The translations under genes were made by a program, and so were the position numbers. A stretch of 64,000 nt of DNA from Haloactinopolyspora alba (GTDB taxonomy: Bacteria > Actinomycetota > Actinomycetes > Jiangellales > Jiangellaceae), in the NCBI RefSeq assembly GCF_003014555.1, contig NZ_PYGE01000009.1, forward strand, positions 1 to 64,000, written 5' to 3'. Below, in pieces: positions 44,040 to 53,575 of the stretch. Below the pieces are notes generated by a model. The model was given only the letters and a program-made list of their open reading frames with translations. It searched no databases and was not told the origin of the DNA. The number at the start of each line of letters is the position of its first letter. The stretch's first letter is position 1.

Positions 44040-45187
44040 AGTGTCAGCTCCGGGAGCTCGATCCTCCTGGCCTCGGCCGATGACTGCAGCCCTGCCTGGG
44101 CCAGCCGCACGCCGCGTGCGCCGGCCAGGAAGTCGTAGGGATGCGGTTCGTCGTCCACGACGTGCCGGACGAACTGTTCCCACTGCGCCTTGAACCCGTT
44201 CTCCGCGCCCACGTTGTCGGGGACGTCCTGCCACTGCTGCCGGTACGGGGTCGTGTCCGGCAGATCCGGGTTCCAGGTGGGGCGCGGCGTCGCGGCGCGC
44301 GGCTGGACGACGCACCGGTGCAGGCCGGCGACGGCGCTGCCGAGCGTGCCGTCGACCTGCAGCTCGAGCAGCTCGTCCCGGTGGACGCGGACCGTCCATG
44401 AGGAGTTGAACTGTGCGACGACGTCACCGTCGAGCTCGAAGATGGCGTAGGCGGCGTCGTCGGCGGTGGCTTCGTAGAGTTCGCCGTTCTCGTCCCACCG
44501 GTGCGGTAGGTGGGTCACGGCCCGCGACGTCACCGCGCCGACGCGGCCGAACAGGTTGTGCAGGACGTAGTCCCAGTGGCAGAACATGTCGACGACGATG
44601 CCGCCGCCGTCCTCGGCCCGGTAGTTCCAGCTGGGCCGCTGCGCGCTCTGCCAGTCGCCCTCGAACACCCAGTAGCCGAACTCGCCGCGGACCGAGAGGA
44701 TGCGGCCGAAGAACCCGCTGTCGATCAGCCTGCGCAGCTTCACGAGGCCGGGCAGGAACAGCTTGTCGTGCACGACCCCGTTCTTCACGCCCGCGTCCCT
44801 GGCCCGCCGCGCCAGGTCGAGCGCGCCGTCGAGGGTCTCGGAGACCGGCTTCTCGGTGTAGACGTGCAGGCCGGCGTCGATCGCCTTGACGATCGACTTC
44901 TCGCGGACGGAGGTGAGCTGGGCGTCGAAATAGACCTGCTGGCCCGAGTCGCCGAGCGCGGTGTCGAGGTCGGTGGTCCACCGTTCGATGTCGTGCTGGG
45001 CCGCGATGTCGCGCAGCTTCTCCTCGTTCCGTCCCACCAGCAGTGGCGTGAGGTGGACTCGCGTGCCGTCGCGGAGCTCGACCCCACCCTGCTCGCGGAT
45101 CGCGAGGATCGACCGGACGAGATGCTGACGGTATCCCATCCGGCCGGTCACACCGTTCAACACGACGCCGAGCGACTTGGTTGCCAT
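44036..45187 (-). CDS. Gfo/Idh/MocA family oxidoreductase
   Basis: A 383-residue NAD(P)-dependent sugar dehydrogenase. It has a Rossmann start (VVLNGVTGRMGYRQHLVRSI), the catalytic lysine in TEKPVSE and the substrate-side VDMFCHWDYVL with conserved Asp/His. First gene of the leftward operon; the ATG at 45187 has GGAGGG upstream. A LacI-type operator lies 22 nt above the start. The set Gfo/Idh + DUF993 + isomerase is a recurring actinobacterial arrangement without a known substrate. Confidence 0.86.
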   Translation of the reverse strand: MATKSLGVVLNGVTGRMGYRQHLVRSILAIREQGGVELRDGTRVHLTPLLVGRNEEKLRDIAAQHDIERWTTDLDTALGDSGQQVYFDAQLTSVREKSIVKAIDAGLHVYTEKPVSETLDGALDLARRARDAGVKNGVVHDKLFLPGLVKLRRLIDSGFFGRILSVRGEFGYWVFEGDWQSAQRPSWNYRAEDGGGIVVDMFCHWDYVLHNLFGRVGAVTSRAVTHLPHRWDENGELYEATADDAAYAIFELDGDVVAQFNSSWTVRVHRDELLELQVDGTLGSAVAGLHRCVVQPRAATPRPTWNPDLPDTTPYRQQWQDVPDNVGAENGFKAQWEQFVRHVVDDEPHPYDFLAGARGVRLAQAGLQSSAEARRIELPELTL

Positions 45188-45208
45188 GGACCCTCCGTTG
45201 CCACGAGC

Positions 45209-45226
45209 TTGGAAAGCGCTTGCCAA
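45209..45226. promoter_or_regulatory. LacI-type operator upstream of the Gfo/Idh operon
   Basis: TTGGAAAGCGCTTGCCAA is an 18-bp palindrome with one mismatched pair and a central CG. It resembles TGGAATGCGTGTTCCA at 47570-47585 above the LacI gene, which suggests that LacI (46502-47542) controls this operon and itself. Confidence 0.65.
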
Positions 45227-45331
45227 CACCGTAGAGGTAGCCGCCGCGCGCATGCAAGCCAACGCACTGTGGCGCCAAGGCAGCTCGTTGTCCACAGATC
45301 GCGCTGACGGCCTCTCGGTCCGGAGTCAGCC

Positions 45332-46357
45332 GTGGACGATGATCGGATGCGCTTCGAAGATCCGCCGCTGCCGGCAGATGTGGCCGACTTGCTCCGCCGA
45401 GGGCACGGGGTGCTCGGAACGGCCGAGGCCGAGCGGCTCGGTGTCACGCGTAGTCGGATGTCGCGTCTGGCCGGCAGCGGACGGCTCGTCCGGCTGGCCC
45501 GTGGAGTGTACGCCGACGCCGCCGCCTACGCGGCCGCTGACGAGTGGCGGGCGTTCGAGTTGCGCTCGCGAGCATTTGTCCTGGCGTGTGGGCCACGTGC
45601 CGTCGTGGGTGGATGGTCGGCGGCGGCCGTGTGGCGGCTGCCGGTCATCGGCGGGCCGCCCGAGTTGCCGTCGGTGTTCGTGCCGGAAGGCTCGGGAGCA
45701 GCTGTCAACAGCCGCTACGGCATGGTCCGCGCGGCCGCGTTGCCGCGGCGGCACGAGGCCATCGTCCGTGGTTGTCCGACGACCGTCCTTCCGCGCACGG
45801 TCGTCGACGTGGCCCGGAAGGCGCCGCGTGCCGACGCGCTGGTCATGGCCGATGCCGCGTTGACCACGCGGATGACGAAGAAGGCGTTGAGCGCCGTCCT
45901 CGACATGGAGGCCGGCTGGCCCGGCAGGGCCGCCGCGGCATGGGTGAGCGAACACGCCGACCCTTATGCCGAAAGTCCACTCGAGACCCTGGGCCGGCTG
46001 ACGTTCATCGAGCGCGGCCTTCCGGTGCCGTTGTCGAACGTGTGGGTCGACGTCGGTGGAGCGCGGTATCGCGTCGACCACCTGCTGCCGGACCGGTGGC
46101 TGGTCGTCGAAGGCGACGGCGCGCTGAAGTACGACAATCGGCCGGACGCCGGACGTGTCGTGGCGGATCAGCGCGAGCGCGAATGGCGGCTACGAGAGGC
46201 GGGGCTCGACGTCGTCCGGTACGACTGGCGGCTTGCGCAGCATCAGCGCGGGCAGCTGGCGGACCGGTTCGCCCATGCCGTGGCCGCGAATCCCGTGCGC
46301 GCGGAGCCGTTCCCGTGGTGGCGAGATCCGCAACCACGGGAACGGCTCCTGGTCTGA
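45332..46357 (+). CDS. AbiEi-like antitoxin-type DNA-binding protein with DUF559 nuclease-like domain
   Basis: A 341-residue protein. The N terminus is an AbiEi-type winged helix (GVLGTAEAERLGVTRSRMSRLAGSGRLVRLARGVYA). The C terminus (from ~210) has PD-(D/E)XK-type spacing: ESPLETLGRL, ARYRVDHLLPDRWLVVEGDGALKY, QREREWRLREAGLDVVRYDW, as in DUF559/Vsr-like nucleases. There is no adjacent AbiEii toxin gene. Proteins of this layout are abundant and scattered in actinobacterial genomes with no defined role. The start ATG has no strong ribosome-binding site; an ATG five codons later (MRFEDPPL) is possible. Confidence 0.75.
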   Translation: MDDDRMRFEDPPLPADVADLLRRGHGVLGTAEAERLGVTRSRMSRLAGSGRLVRLARGVYADAAAYAAADEWRAFELRSRAFVLACGPRAVVGGWSAAAVWRLPVIGGPPELPSVFVPEGSGAAVNSRYGMVRAAALPRRHEAIVRGCPTTVLPRTVVDVARKAPRADALVMADAALTTRMTKKALSAVLDMEAGWPGRAAAAWVSEHADPYAESPLETLGRLTFIERGLPVPLSNVWVDVGGARYRVDHLLPDRWLVVEGDGALKYDNRPDAGRVVADQREREWRLREAGLDVVRYDWRLAQHQRGQLADRFAHAVAANPVRAEPFPWWRDPQPRERLLV

Positions 46358-46444
46358 CGTCACGTCGTGGTCCCATGTCACGCTTTCGGGCCGTTTACGG
46401 GCTCTCGGCGTGACTGGAGACCAGGACGTTACTGGGGACCAGGA
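46347..46444. repeat. long imperfect inverted repeat, copy B
   Basis: Outer arms TCCTGGTC/GACCAGGA (46347-46354 and 46437-46444) are perfect; inner arms around 46361-46383 and 46408-46432 pair imperfectly. The layout and core match copy A at 36120-36215. It begins inside the last codons of the DUF559 gene and ends 58 nt from the end of the leftward LacI gene, so it could terminate both. Confidence 0.65.
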
Positions 46445-46501
46445 AGCCCGGGGGAAGCGCCGGCCCGTCGACGACGGGAGTGCGGGTGACGGCGTAACTG
46501 C

Positions 46502-47542
46502 TCAGGGGTTCAGTGTGCGGGTGCTCTGCCGCAGCACGACCTCGCCCTTGATCCGGCGGGTGCGGATGCGTTCGCGCGAGTCGGAGGTGAGGACGAGGTC
46601 GAAGGCGGTGGCGCCGACGGTCTCGAGGGGCAGTCGCACCGTGGTCAGCGCGGGATTGACGTCGCGCAGCGTGCTGATGTCGTCGAAGCCGGCCAGGCCG
46701 AGGTCGTCGGGCACCCGGACGCCGTGCTCGCGGCATGCCGCCATGGCGCCGACGGCCATGACGTCGTTCACGGCAAACACGCAGTCGAGCTCGTCGGCGC
46801 GAGACAGCAGGCCGCGCATCGCCTCGTAGCCGCCGTCCCGGGTGAACGGGCCGTACACCACGTCGTCGCTGCCGAGCTCGACGCCGTGGCTGCGCAGTCC
46901 CTCGCGGAAGCCGTGCATCCGGTCGCGGGCGGTCAGCAGCGCGTCAGAGGCCGCCAGGACGGCGAAACGCCGGTAGCCGAGCTCGACCAGCGCGCCGGCG
47001 AGGTCGCGGGCGCCGGCGCGGTTCTCGATGACGACGGTGTCGACCGGCAGTTGCTTCTGGGTGATGGCCACGACGGTGCCGCCGGAGTCCTCGAAGTTCT
47101 CGACCTCACGGCGCAGCGCCTCGGCCGCGTCGTCGTCGTCGATCCGGCTGCCGGCGAGGATCACCGCGCGGCTGCGCTGGCCGCGCAGCGCCACGACGTA
47201 GTCGATCTCGCGTTCCGGCCGCCGGAGCGTGCTGGCGAGCGTGACCAGCACCTCGTGGCCCTCGGCCGCCTCCATGACGCCGGCGGCGATGGAGGAGAAG
47301 TACGGGTCGGCGATGTCGTGGACGACCAGGCCGACCACGTTCGTCTTGCCGCGGGCCATCGCCTGCGCCTGGGCGTTCGGTGCGTAGTTCAGGCTGGTCG
47401 CGGCGTCGAGAACGCGCTGGCGCAACGCATCGCCCACGCGGCGGTTGCTGCCGTTCAGTGCGCGTGAGGCGGTGGCGAGCGAGACGCCGGCACGGGCCGC
47501 GACGTCCATGAGCGTGACCGACCCACGGTGTTGGTCCGTCAT
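46502..47542 (-). CDS. LacI family transcriptional regulator
   Basis: A 346-residue LacI repressor with helix-turn-helix VTLMDVAARAGVSLATASRALNGSNRRVG, hinge AQAQAMARGKTNVVGLVV and a complete effector domain (FAVNDVMAVGAMAACREHGVRVPDDLGLAGFDD). ATG chosen at 47542 because AGGAGG lies just upstream. It diverges from the inositol operon across 139 nt. Matching palindromes above its own gene and above the Gfo/Idh-DUF993 operon indicate that this operon, rather than the inositol genes, is its main target; joint control of both is not excluded. Confidence 0.87.
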   Translation of the reverse strand: MTDQHRGSVTLMDVAARAGVSLATASRALNGSNRRVGDALRQRVLDAATSLNYAPNAQAQAMARGKTNVVGLVVHDIADPYFSSIAAGVMEAAEGHEVLVTLASTLRRPEREIDYVVALRGQRSRAVILAGSRIDDDDAAEALRREVENFEDSGGTVVAITQKQLPVDTVVIENRAGARDLAGALVELGYRRFAVLAASDALLTARDRMHGFREGLRSHGVELGSDDVVYGPFTRDGGYEAMRGLLSRADELDCVFAVNDVMAVGAMAACREHGVRVPDDLGLAGFDDISTLRDVNPALTTVRLPLETVGATAFDLVLTSDSRERIRTRRIKGEVVLRQSTRTLNP

Positions 47543-47569
47543 GGGCCTCCTGTCGCCGCATCGGCACGC

Positions 47570-47585
47570 TGGAATGCGTGTTCCA
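47570..47585. promoter_or_regulatory. candidate autoregulatory LacI operator
   Basis: TGGAATGCGTGTTCCA has 5-bp perfect arms and a central CG, 28 nt upstream of the LacI ATG. It matches the outer arms of the site at 45209-45226. Confidence 0.5.
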
Positions 47586-47629
47586 CGATAACTCTTCACA
47601 GCGTCTCTGGACTGATCCTGTCGACAAGA

Positions 47630-47656
47630 CGTTAGTATGTCAGGACAAAACTAACG
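47630..47656. promoter_or_regulatory. operator of the inositol operon (IolR-like core)
   Basis: Outer arms CGTTAGT/ACTAACG enclose TGTCAGGACA (47638-47647). The complement TGTCCTGACA fits the KGWCHTRACA motif recalled for the GntR-type inositol repressor IolR of Corynebacterium. It lies 25 nt upstream of iolG. No GntR gene is in the window, so the cognate repressor would be encoded elsewhere. Confidence 0.5.
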
Positions 47657-47681
47657 AGCGTCGGCACCAGGAGGATTCGAG

Positions 47682-48683
47682 ATGCGGGTGGGTTTCGTCG
47701 GCGTGGGCCGGATCGGTGCGGCGCACGCCCAGGTGGTGCGCGACCATCCGGCGGTCTCGGAGGTGCGCATCGCCGACGCGGACCCGGCGCGGGCGCGCGT
47801 GGTGGCCGACGACCTCGGGGTGACCGCACTGGACCGTACGGCCGACGCCTTCAGCGGCGTCGACGCCGTGGTCGTGGCGGCGGCGACGTCGGCGCACGCC
47901 GAGTTGCTCACGGCGGCCGCGCGGGCCGGACTGCCGGTGTTCTGCGAGAAGCCGGTCGCTCCGGACATCGCGGGGACACTCGACGTCCTGGACGAGGTTA
48001 CCAAGGCGGACATCCCGCACCAGATCGGCTTTCAGCGACGCTTCGATGCCGGCTACACCGCCGCGCGCCAGGCGCTGGCCGCCGGCGCCCTCGGCGAGTT
48101 GCGGCGCGCTCACGTCATCACCGCCGACGCCGAGCCACCGCCCCCGTCGTACGTGCCGACGTCCGGCGGGATCTTCCGCGACTGTCACGTGCACGACTTC
48201 GACGTGCTGCGCTGGGTCACCGGCCGCGAGGTCGTCGACGTCTACGCCACCGGCGCCAACCGCGGCGCGGCCGTGTTCGGCGACAACGGCGACGTCGACG
48301 AGTCCGCCGCGGTGCTGACCCTCGACGACGGCACGCTCGCGACCGTGCAGGGGTCGCGGTACAACGGCGGCGGCTACGACGTCCGCATGGAGCTGGCCGG
48401 TACCGCCGGCACCCACGTCGTCGGCCTGGACGAGCATGCGGCCCTGATCTCCGCCGAACCGGACGTGGCGTTCCCGTCCGGGAATCCGTTCCGCGAGTTC
48501 TGGAGCAGGTTCCGGCCCGCTTACCAGGCCGAGATCAACGCGTTCGTCGAGCTGGCGCGCGGCGAGCGCGAGAGCGCGTGCACCGTCGCCGACGCACTCG
48601 AGACCAGCTACGTCGCCGAGGCCGCCACGTTGTCGCGCGCCCAGCACCGCCCCGTGAGAATCGACGAGGTCCGCCACAGATGA
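47682..48683 (+). CDS. iolG: inositol 2-dehydrogenase (Gfo/Idh family)
   Basis: A 333-residue NAD-dependent dehydrogenase with GVGRIGAAHA at the N terminus, the catalytic lysine in CEKPVA and the Asp/His active-site segment IFRDCHVHDFDVLRWVTG. It oxidises myo-inositol to scyllo-inosose, the first step of inositol catabolism. It heads the operon iolG-iolC-aldolase-iolB-iolD-iolA-importer; family assignment as inositol dehydrogenase rests largely on this context. CAGGAGGA precedes the ATG. An IolR-like palindrome lies just upstream. Confidence 0.85.
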   Translation: MRVGFVGVGRIGAAHAQVVRDHPAVSEVRIADADPARARVVADDLGVTALDRTADAFSGVDAVVVAAATSAHAELLTAAARAGLPVFCEKPVAPDIAGTLDVLDEVTKADIPHQIGFQRRFDAGYTAARQALAAGALGELRRAHVITADAEPPPPSYVPTSGGIFRDCHVHDFDVLRWVTGREVVDVYATGANRGAAVFGDNGDVDESAAVLTLDDGTLATVQGSRYNGGGYDVRMELAGTAGTHVVGLDEHAALISAEPDVAFPSGNPFREFWSRFRPAYQAEINAFVELARGERESACTVADALETSYVAEAATLSRAQHRPVRIDEVRHR

Positions 48684-48740
48684 ACGGGCATGAAAGCACC
48701 GGCCGGGCGACCGCAGCCCTGACGCCGAACCGAGCAGGCG

Positions 48741-48833
48741 AGGTGTGGTGTCCGTTGTCGGCGGCCAGGGTTCGGTCGGGCATCGGCGAGGTACGAGCCG
48801 CGGGCGGGGACGCCGGCAACGGACACCACACCT
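48741..48833. repeat. palindromic element, core family (23-bp arms), copy 1
   Basis: Arms 48741-48763 and 48811-48833 pair along 23 positions with one G-U and close a 47-nt core. The core shares CGGTCGGGCATCGGCGAG and GCCGCGGGCG with the complement of the element at 61068-61162, while the arm sequences are unrelated. It lies between iolG and iolC and stops 12 nt before the iolC ribosome-binding region. Confidence 0.75.
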
Positions 48834-48852
48834 ACAAGAGGAGAGTGACAGC

Positions 48853-49800
48853 GTGGACGTGTTGACGATCGGCCGGGTCGGCGTCGACATATACCCGAAC
48901 CAGATCGGTGTCGGGCTCGAGGACGTCACCAGCTTCACCAAGTACCTCGGCGGCTCGGCGACCAACGTGGCCGTGGCGGCGGCGAGGCACGGACGCGAGG
49001 CGGCCGTCGTCACCCGGACCGGGGAGGACCCGCTCGGCCGGTTCGTGCACCGCGCGCTGCGGGGCTACGGTGTCGACGACCGGTACGTGACGGCGGTGCC
49101 GTCGTTGGCCACGCCGGTGACGCTGTGCGAGATCTTCCCGCCGGACGACTTCCCGATCTACTTCTACGGACGCATCCCCACTGCGCCGGACCTGCAGATC
49201 AGCACGGACGAGCTGGATCTCGACGCGGTGCGGGAGGCGGACATCTTCTGGGCCACCGGCACCGGCCTGTGTCAGGACCCGAGCCGCTCGGCCACGCTGG
49301 CGGCGCTCGAGGCGCGCGGGCGCACCGGCCACACCGTGCTCGATCTGGACTACCGGCCGATGTTCTGGGAGTCGCGCGAGCACGCCCGCACCCACATGCA
49401 GGAGGCGTTGCGGCACGTGACCGTGGCCGTCGGCAATCTCGACGAGTGTGAGACCGCCGTGGGCACTCGCGATCCGGAGGAGGCGGCCGCCGCGCTGCGC
49501 GAGCTCGGCGTCACCACCGCCGTGGTCAAGCGTGGGCCGAAGGGCGTGCTGGCCGTCGACGACACCGGCAGCTACGACGTCCCGCCGATCCTCGTCGACG
49601 TGGTGAACGGGCTGGGTGCCGGCGACGCGTTCGGTGGCGCGCTGTGCCACACGATGCTGGCCGGCATGCCGCTGGACGAGTGCGTGCGCTTCGCGAACGC
49701 CGCGGGCGCCATCGTCACCACCGAGCTGGCGTGTTCGGACGCGATGCCGACGACCGAGGCCGTGACGGCCTTCCTGGAGGAGGACGCGCGTGTCCGCTGA
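48853..49800 (+). CDS. iolC: 5-dehydro-2-deoxygluconokinase (PfkB family)
   Basis: A 315-residue PfkB-family sugar kinase: N-terminal DVLTIGRVGVDIYPNQIGVGLEDVTSFTKYLGGSATNVAVAAARHG and C-terminal NGLGAGDAFGGAL with the catalytic aspartate. IolC phosphorylates 5-dehydro-2-deoxygluconate in inositol catabolism. GTG start with AGAGGAGAG upstream; a long palindromic element precedes it. Its end overlaps the aldolase gene by 11 nt. Operon position supports the name. Confidence 0.88.
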   Translation: MDVLTIGRVGVDIYPNQIGVGLEDVTSFTKYLGGSATNVAVAAARHGREAAVVTRTGEDPLGRFVHRALRGYGVDDRYVTAVPSLATPVTLCEIFPPDDFPIYFYGRIPTAPDLQISTDELDLDAVREADIFWATGTGLCQDPSRSATLAALEARGRTGHTVLDLDYRPMFWESREHARTHMQEALRHVTVAVGNLDECETAVGTRDPEEAAAALRELGVTTAVVKRGPKGVLAVDDTGSYDVPPILVDVVNGLGAGDAFGGALCHTMLAGMPLDECVRFANAAGAIVTTELACSDAMPTTEAVTAFLEEDARVR

Positions 49801-50677
49801 ACGTGTGCGCTCGATCGCCGAGACCCGGGCGACGCGACCGGAAGCCGTGACCGAGGCGGCTGCCCGCCGGCAGCGGCCGGACAGCCTCGTGGGCCCGTCC
49901 GGCAAGCTGATGGTGATCGCCGCCGACCATCCGGCGCGCGGTGCTCTCGGCGCCGGCCGGGACCCGCAGGCGATGGGCGACCGTGCCGAGCTGCTGGACC
50001 GGCTGATCGTGGCGCTGAACCGGCCGGGGGTGAACGGCGTCCTCGGCACAGCGGACCTGCTCGAGGACCTGCTGCTGCTCGGCGCGCTGGACGACAAGGT
50101 CGTGGTCGGGTCGATGAACCGGGGCGGCCTGGCGGGGGCGGTTTTCGAGATCGACGACCGCTTCACCGGCTACGACGCGGCCGGCATCGACCGCATGGGC
50201 TTCGAGATGGGCAAGATGCTGCTGCGTATCGACCCGGCCGACCCGGCGAGCGCACCCACGATGCAGTCCTGCGCACAGGCGGTCGACGAGCTGGCGGAGC
50301 GCCGCCGCATCGCGCTGGTCGAGCCGTTCATGTCACACCGGGTCGACGGGCGGCTGCGCAACGACCTGTCGACCGAGGCCGTGGTCCGGTCGGTGACCGT
50401 CGCGGCCGGCCTGGGCGGCACGTCGGCCTACACCTGGCTCAAGCTCCCGGTCGTCGACGACGACCCGTACGGCATGGAACGGGTGCTGTCGGCGTCGACG
50501 CTGCCCGCCGTGCTGCTGGGTGGTGAGGTGCCCGACGACCCGGACGCCGCGTTCCGGAGGTGGGAGAAGGTGCTGCGGTTGCCGACGGCACGTGGTCTGG
50601 TTGTCGGGCGGACGCTGCTGTACCCGCCGGACGGCGACGTCGCGGCTGCCGTCGACACGGCAGTGAGCCTGCTGTGA
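49790..50677 (+). CDS. aldolase-like (beta/alpha)8-barrel protein of the inositol pathway (Cgl0158 type)
   Basis: A 295-residue DeoC/LacD-like barrel of the Cgl0158 family found in actinobacterial inositol clusters. Segments include LMVIAADHPARGALGAG, FMSHRVDGRLRNDLS, AYTWLKLPVV (a lysine at the Schiff-base position) and LPAVLLGGEVP. It probably performs the IolJ step, cleaving 2-deoxy-5-keto-gluconate 6-phosphate to malonate semialdehyde and DHAP. GTG start lies inside the end of iolC. Confidence 0.8.
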   Translation: MSAERVRSIAETRATRPEAVTEAAARRQRPDSLVGPSGKLMVIAADHPARGALGAGRDPQAMGDRAELLDRLIVALNRPGVNGVLGTADLLEDLLLLGALDDKVVVGSMNRGGLAGAVFEIDDRFTGYDAAGIDRMGFEMGKMLLRIDPADPASAPTMQSCAQAVDELAERRRIALVEPFMSHRVDGRLRNDLSTEAVVRSVTVAAGLGGTSAYTWLKLPVVDDDPYGMERVLSASTLPAVLLGGEVPDDPDAAFRRWEKVLRLPTARGLVVGRTLLYPPDGDVAAAVDTAVSLL

Positions 50678-50694
50678 ACGTCAGAGGAGGGCGT

Positions 50695-51627
50695 ATGGAC
50701 GACCGGACCCACTACCGGCCCGCGGGGAGCGCGGCACGCGGGCCGTACGCGATCGAGGTCGCGCCGGACGACGAGACCTGGAGGTGGACCTCGCTGCGCG
50801 TCCTGGAGCTGGGCGCGGAGGAGAGCCAGGGCTTCGCTACCGGGGACGAGGAGATGTTCGTCCTGCCGCTGGCCGGGTCGTGCACGGTGGTCTGCGACGG
50901 GGAGGAGTTCACGCTGCGCGGGCGGCGGGACGTGTTCAGCGCCGTCACCGATTCCGTGTACGTCCCGCGCGACGCCGAGGTCGTGGTGACGGCGCACGAC
51001 GGCGGACGGTTCGCACTGCCGGCGGCGCGGTGCACCCGGCAGTTGCCCGCGCGGTACCGCCCGGCCGAGGACGTACCGGTCGAGGTGCGCGGCGCGGGCA
51101 ACTCGACCCGGCAGGTGAACAACTTCGGTTCCGCCGACACGTTCGAGGCCGACCGGCTGATCGCCGTCGAGGTGATCACCCCGGCGGGCAACTGGTCGTC
51201 GTACCCGCCGCACAAGCACGACGAGGACCTTCCCGGGCAGGAGGCCGCGCTCGAGGAGATCTACTACTTCGAGGTCAGCGAAGGCACGGACGCGGCCGCC
51301 GGGTCGACGGGCCGCCCCGGCGCCGGGTTCGGATTCCACCGGGTGTACGGGACGCCGGAGCGGCCCATCGACGTGCTGGAAGAGGTGCGCACCGGCGACG
51401 TCGTGCTGATCCCGCACGGCTGGCACGGTCCGTCGGTCGCCGCTCCGGGCTACCACCTGTACTACCTGAACGTCATGGCCGGTCCCGGTTCCACCCGCGA
51501 GTGGCTGATCCGGGACGACCCCGACCACGCGTGGGTGCGCCGCGAGTGGGAGCAGCAGCAGCCGGACTCCCGGCTTCCGCTGACGTCCGCCGACTCCGGT
51601 GATCATCAACGATCCGCCAGGTCATAG
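50695..51627 (+). CDS. iolB: 5-deoxy-glucuronate isomerase
   Basis: A 310-residue bicupin of the KduI/IolB family. Metal ligands appear in SSYPPHKHDEDLPGQEAALEEIYYFEV, with the later IPHGWHGPSVAAPGYHLYYLNVMAG. It isomerises 5-deoxy-D-glucuronate to 2-deoxy-5-keto-D-gluconate. AGAGGAGG precedes the ATG. The last ten codons (SGDHQRSARS and stop) lie within a 59-nt palindromic element, so the C terminus appears to be extended by inserted repeat sequence beyond the family end. Confidence 0.9.
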   Translation: MDDRTHYRPAGSAARGPYAIEVAPDDETWRWTSLRVLELGAEESQGFATGDEEMFVLPLAGSCTVVCDGEEFTLRGRRDVFSAVTDSVYVPRDAEVVVTAHDGGRFALPAARCTRQLPARYRPAEDVPVEVRGAGNSTRQVNNFGSADTFEADRLIAVEVITPAGNWSSYPPHKHDEDLPGQEAALEEIYYFEVSEGTDAAAGSTGRPGAGFGFHRVYGTPERPIDVLEEVRTGDVVLIPHGWHGPSVAAPGYHLYYLNVMAGPGSTREWLIRDDPDHAWVRREWEQQQPDSRLPLTSADSGDHQRSARS

Positions 51628-51653
51628 TGGGCAGATCGTTGATGATCATCGGA
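51595..51653. repeat. 59-nt palindromic element, copy 1
   Basis: Two 20-nt arms (51595-51614 and 51634-51653; one mismatch) enclose a 19-nt loop with central CATA. It spans the iolB stop codon and ends 7 nt before the iolD ribosome-binding site. The element at 58029-58087 has the same arm length, loop length and central CATA. Confidence 0.8.
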
Positions 51654-51673
51654 GCGAAGGAAGGAGGAGAGCC

Positions 51674-53571
<1,898 letters not shown>

Positions 53572-53575
<4 letters not shown>

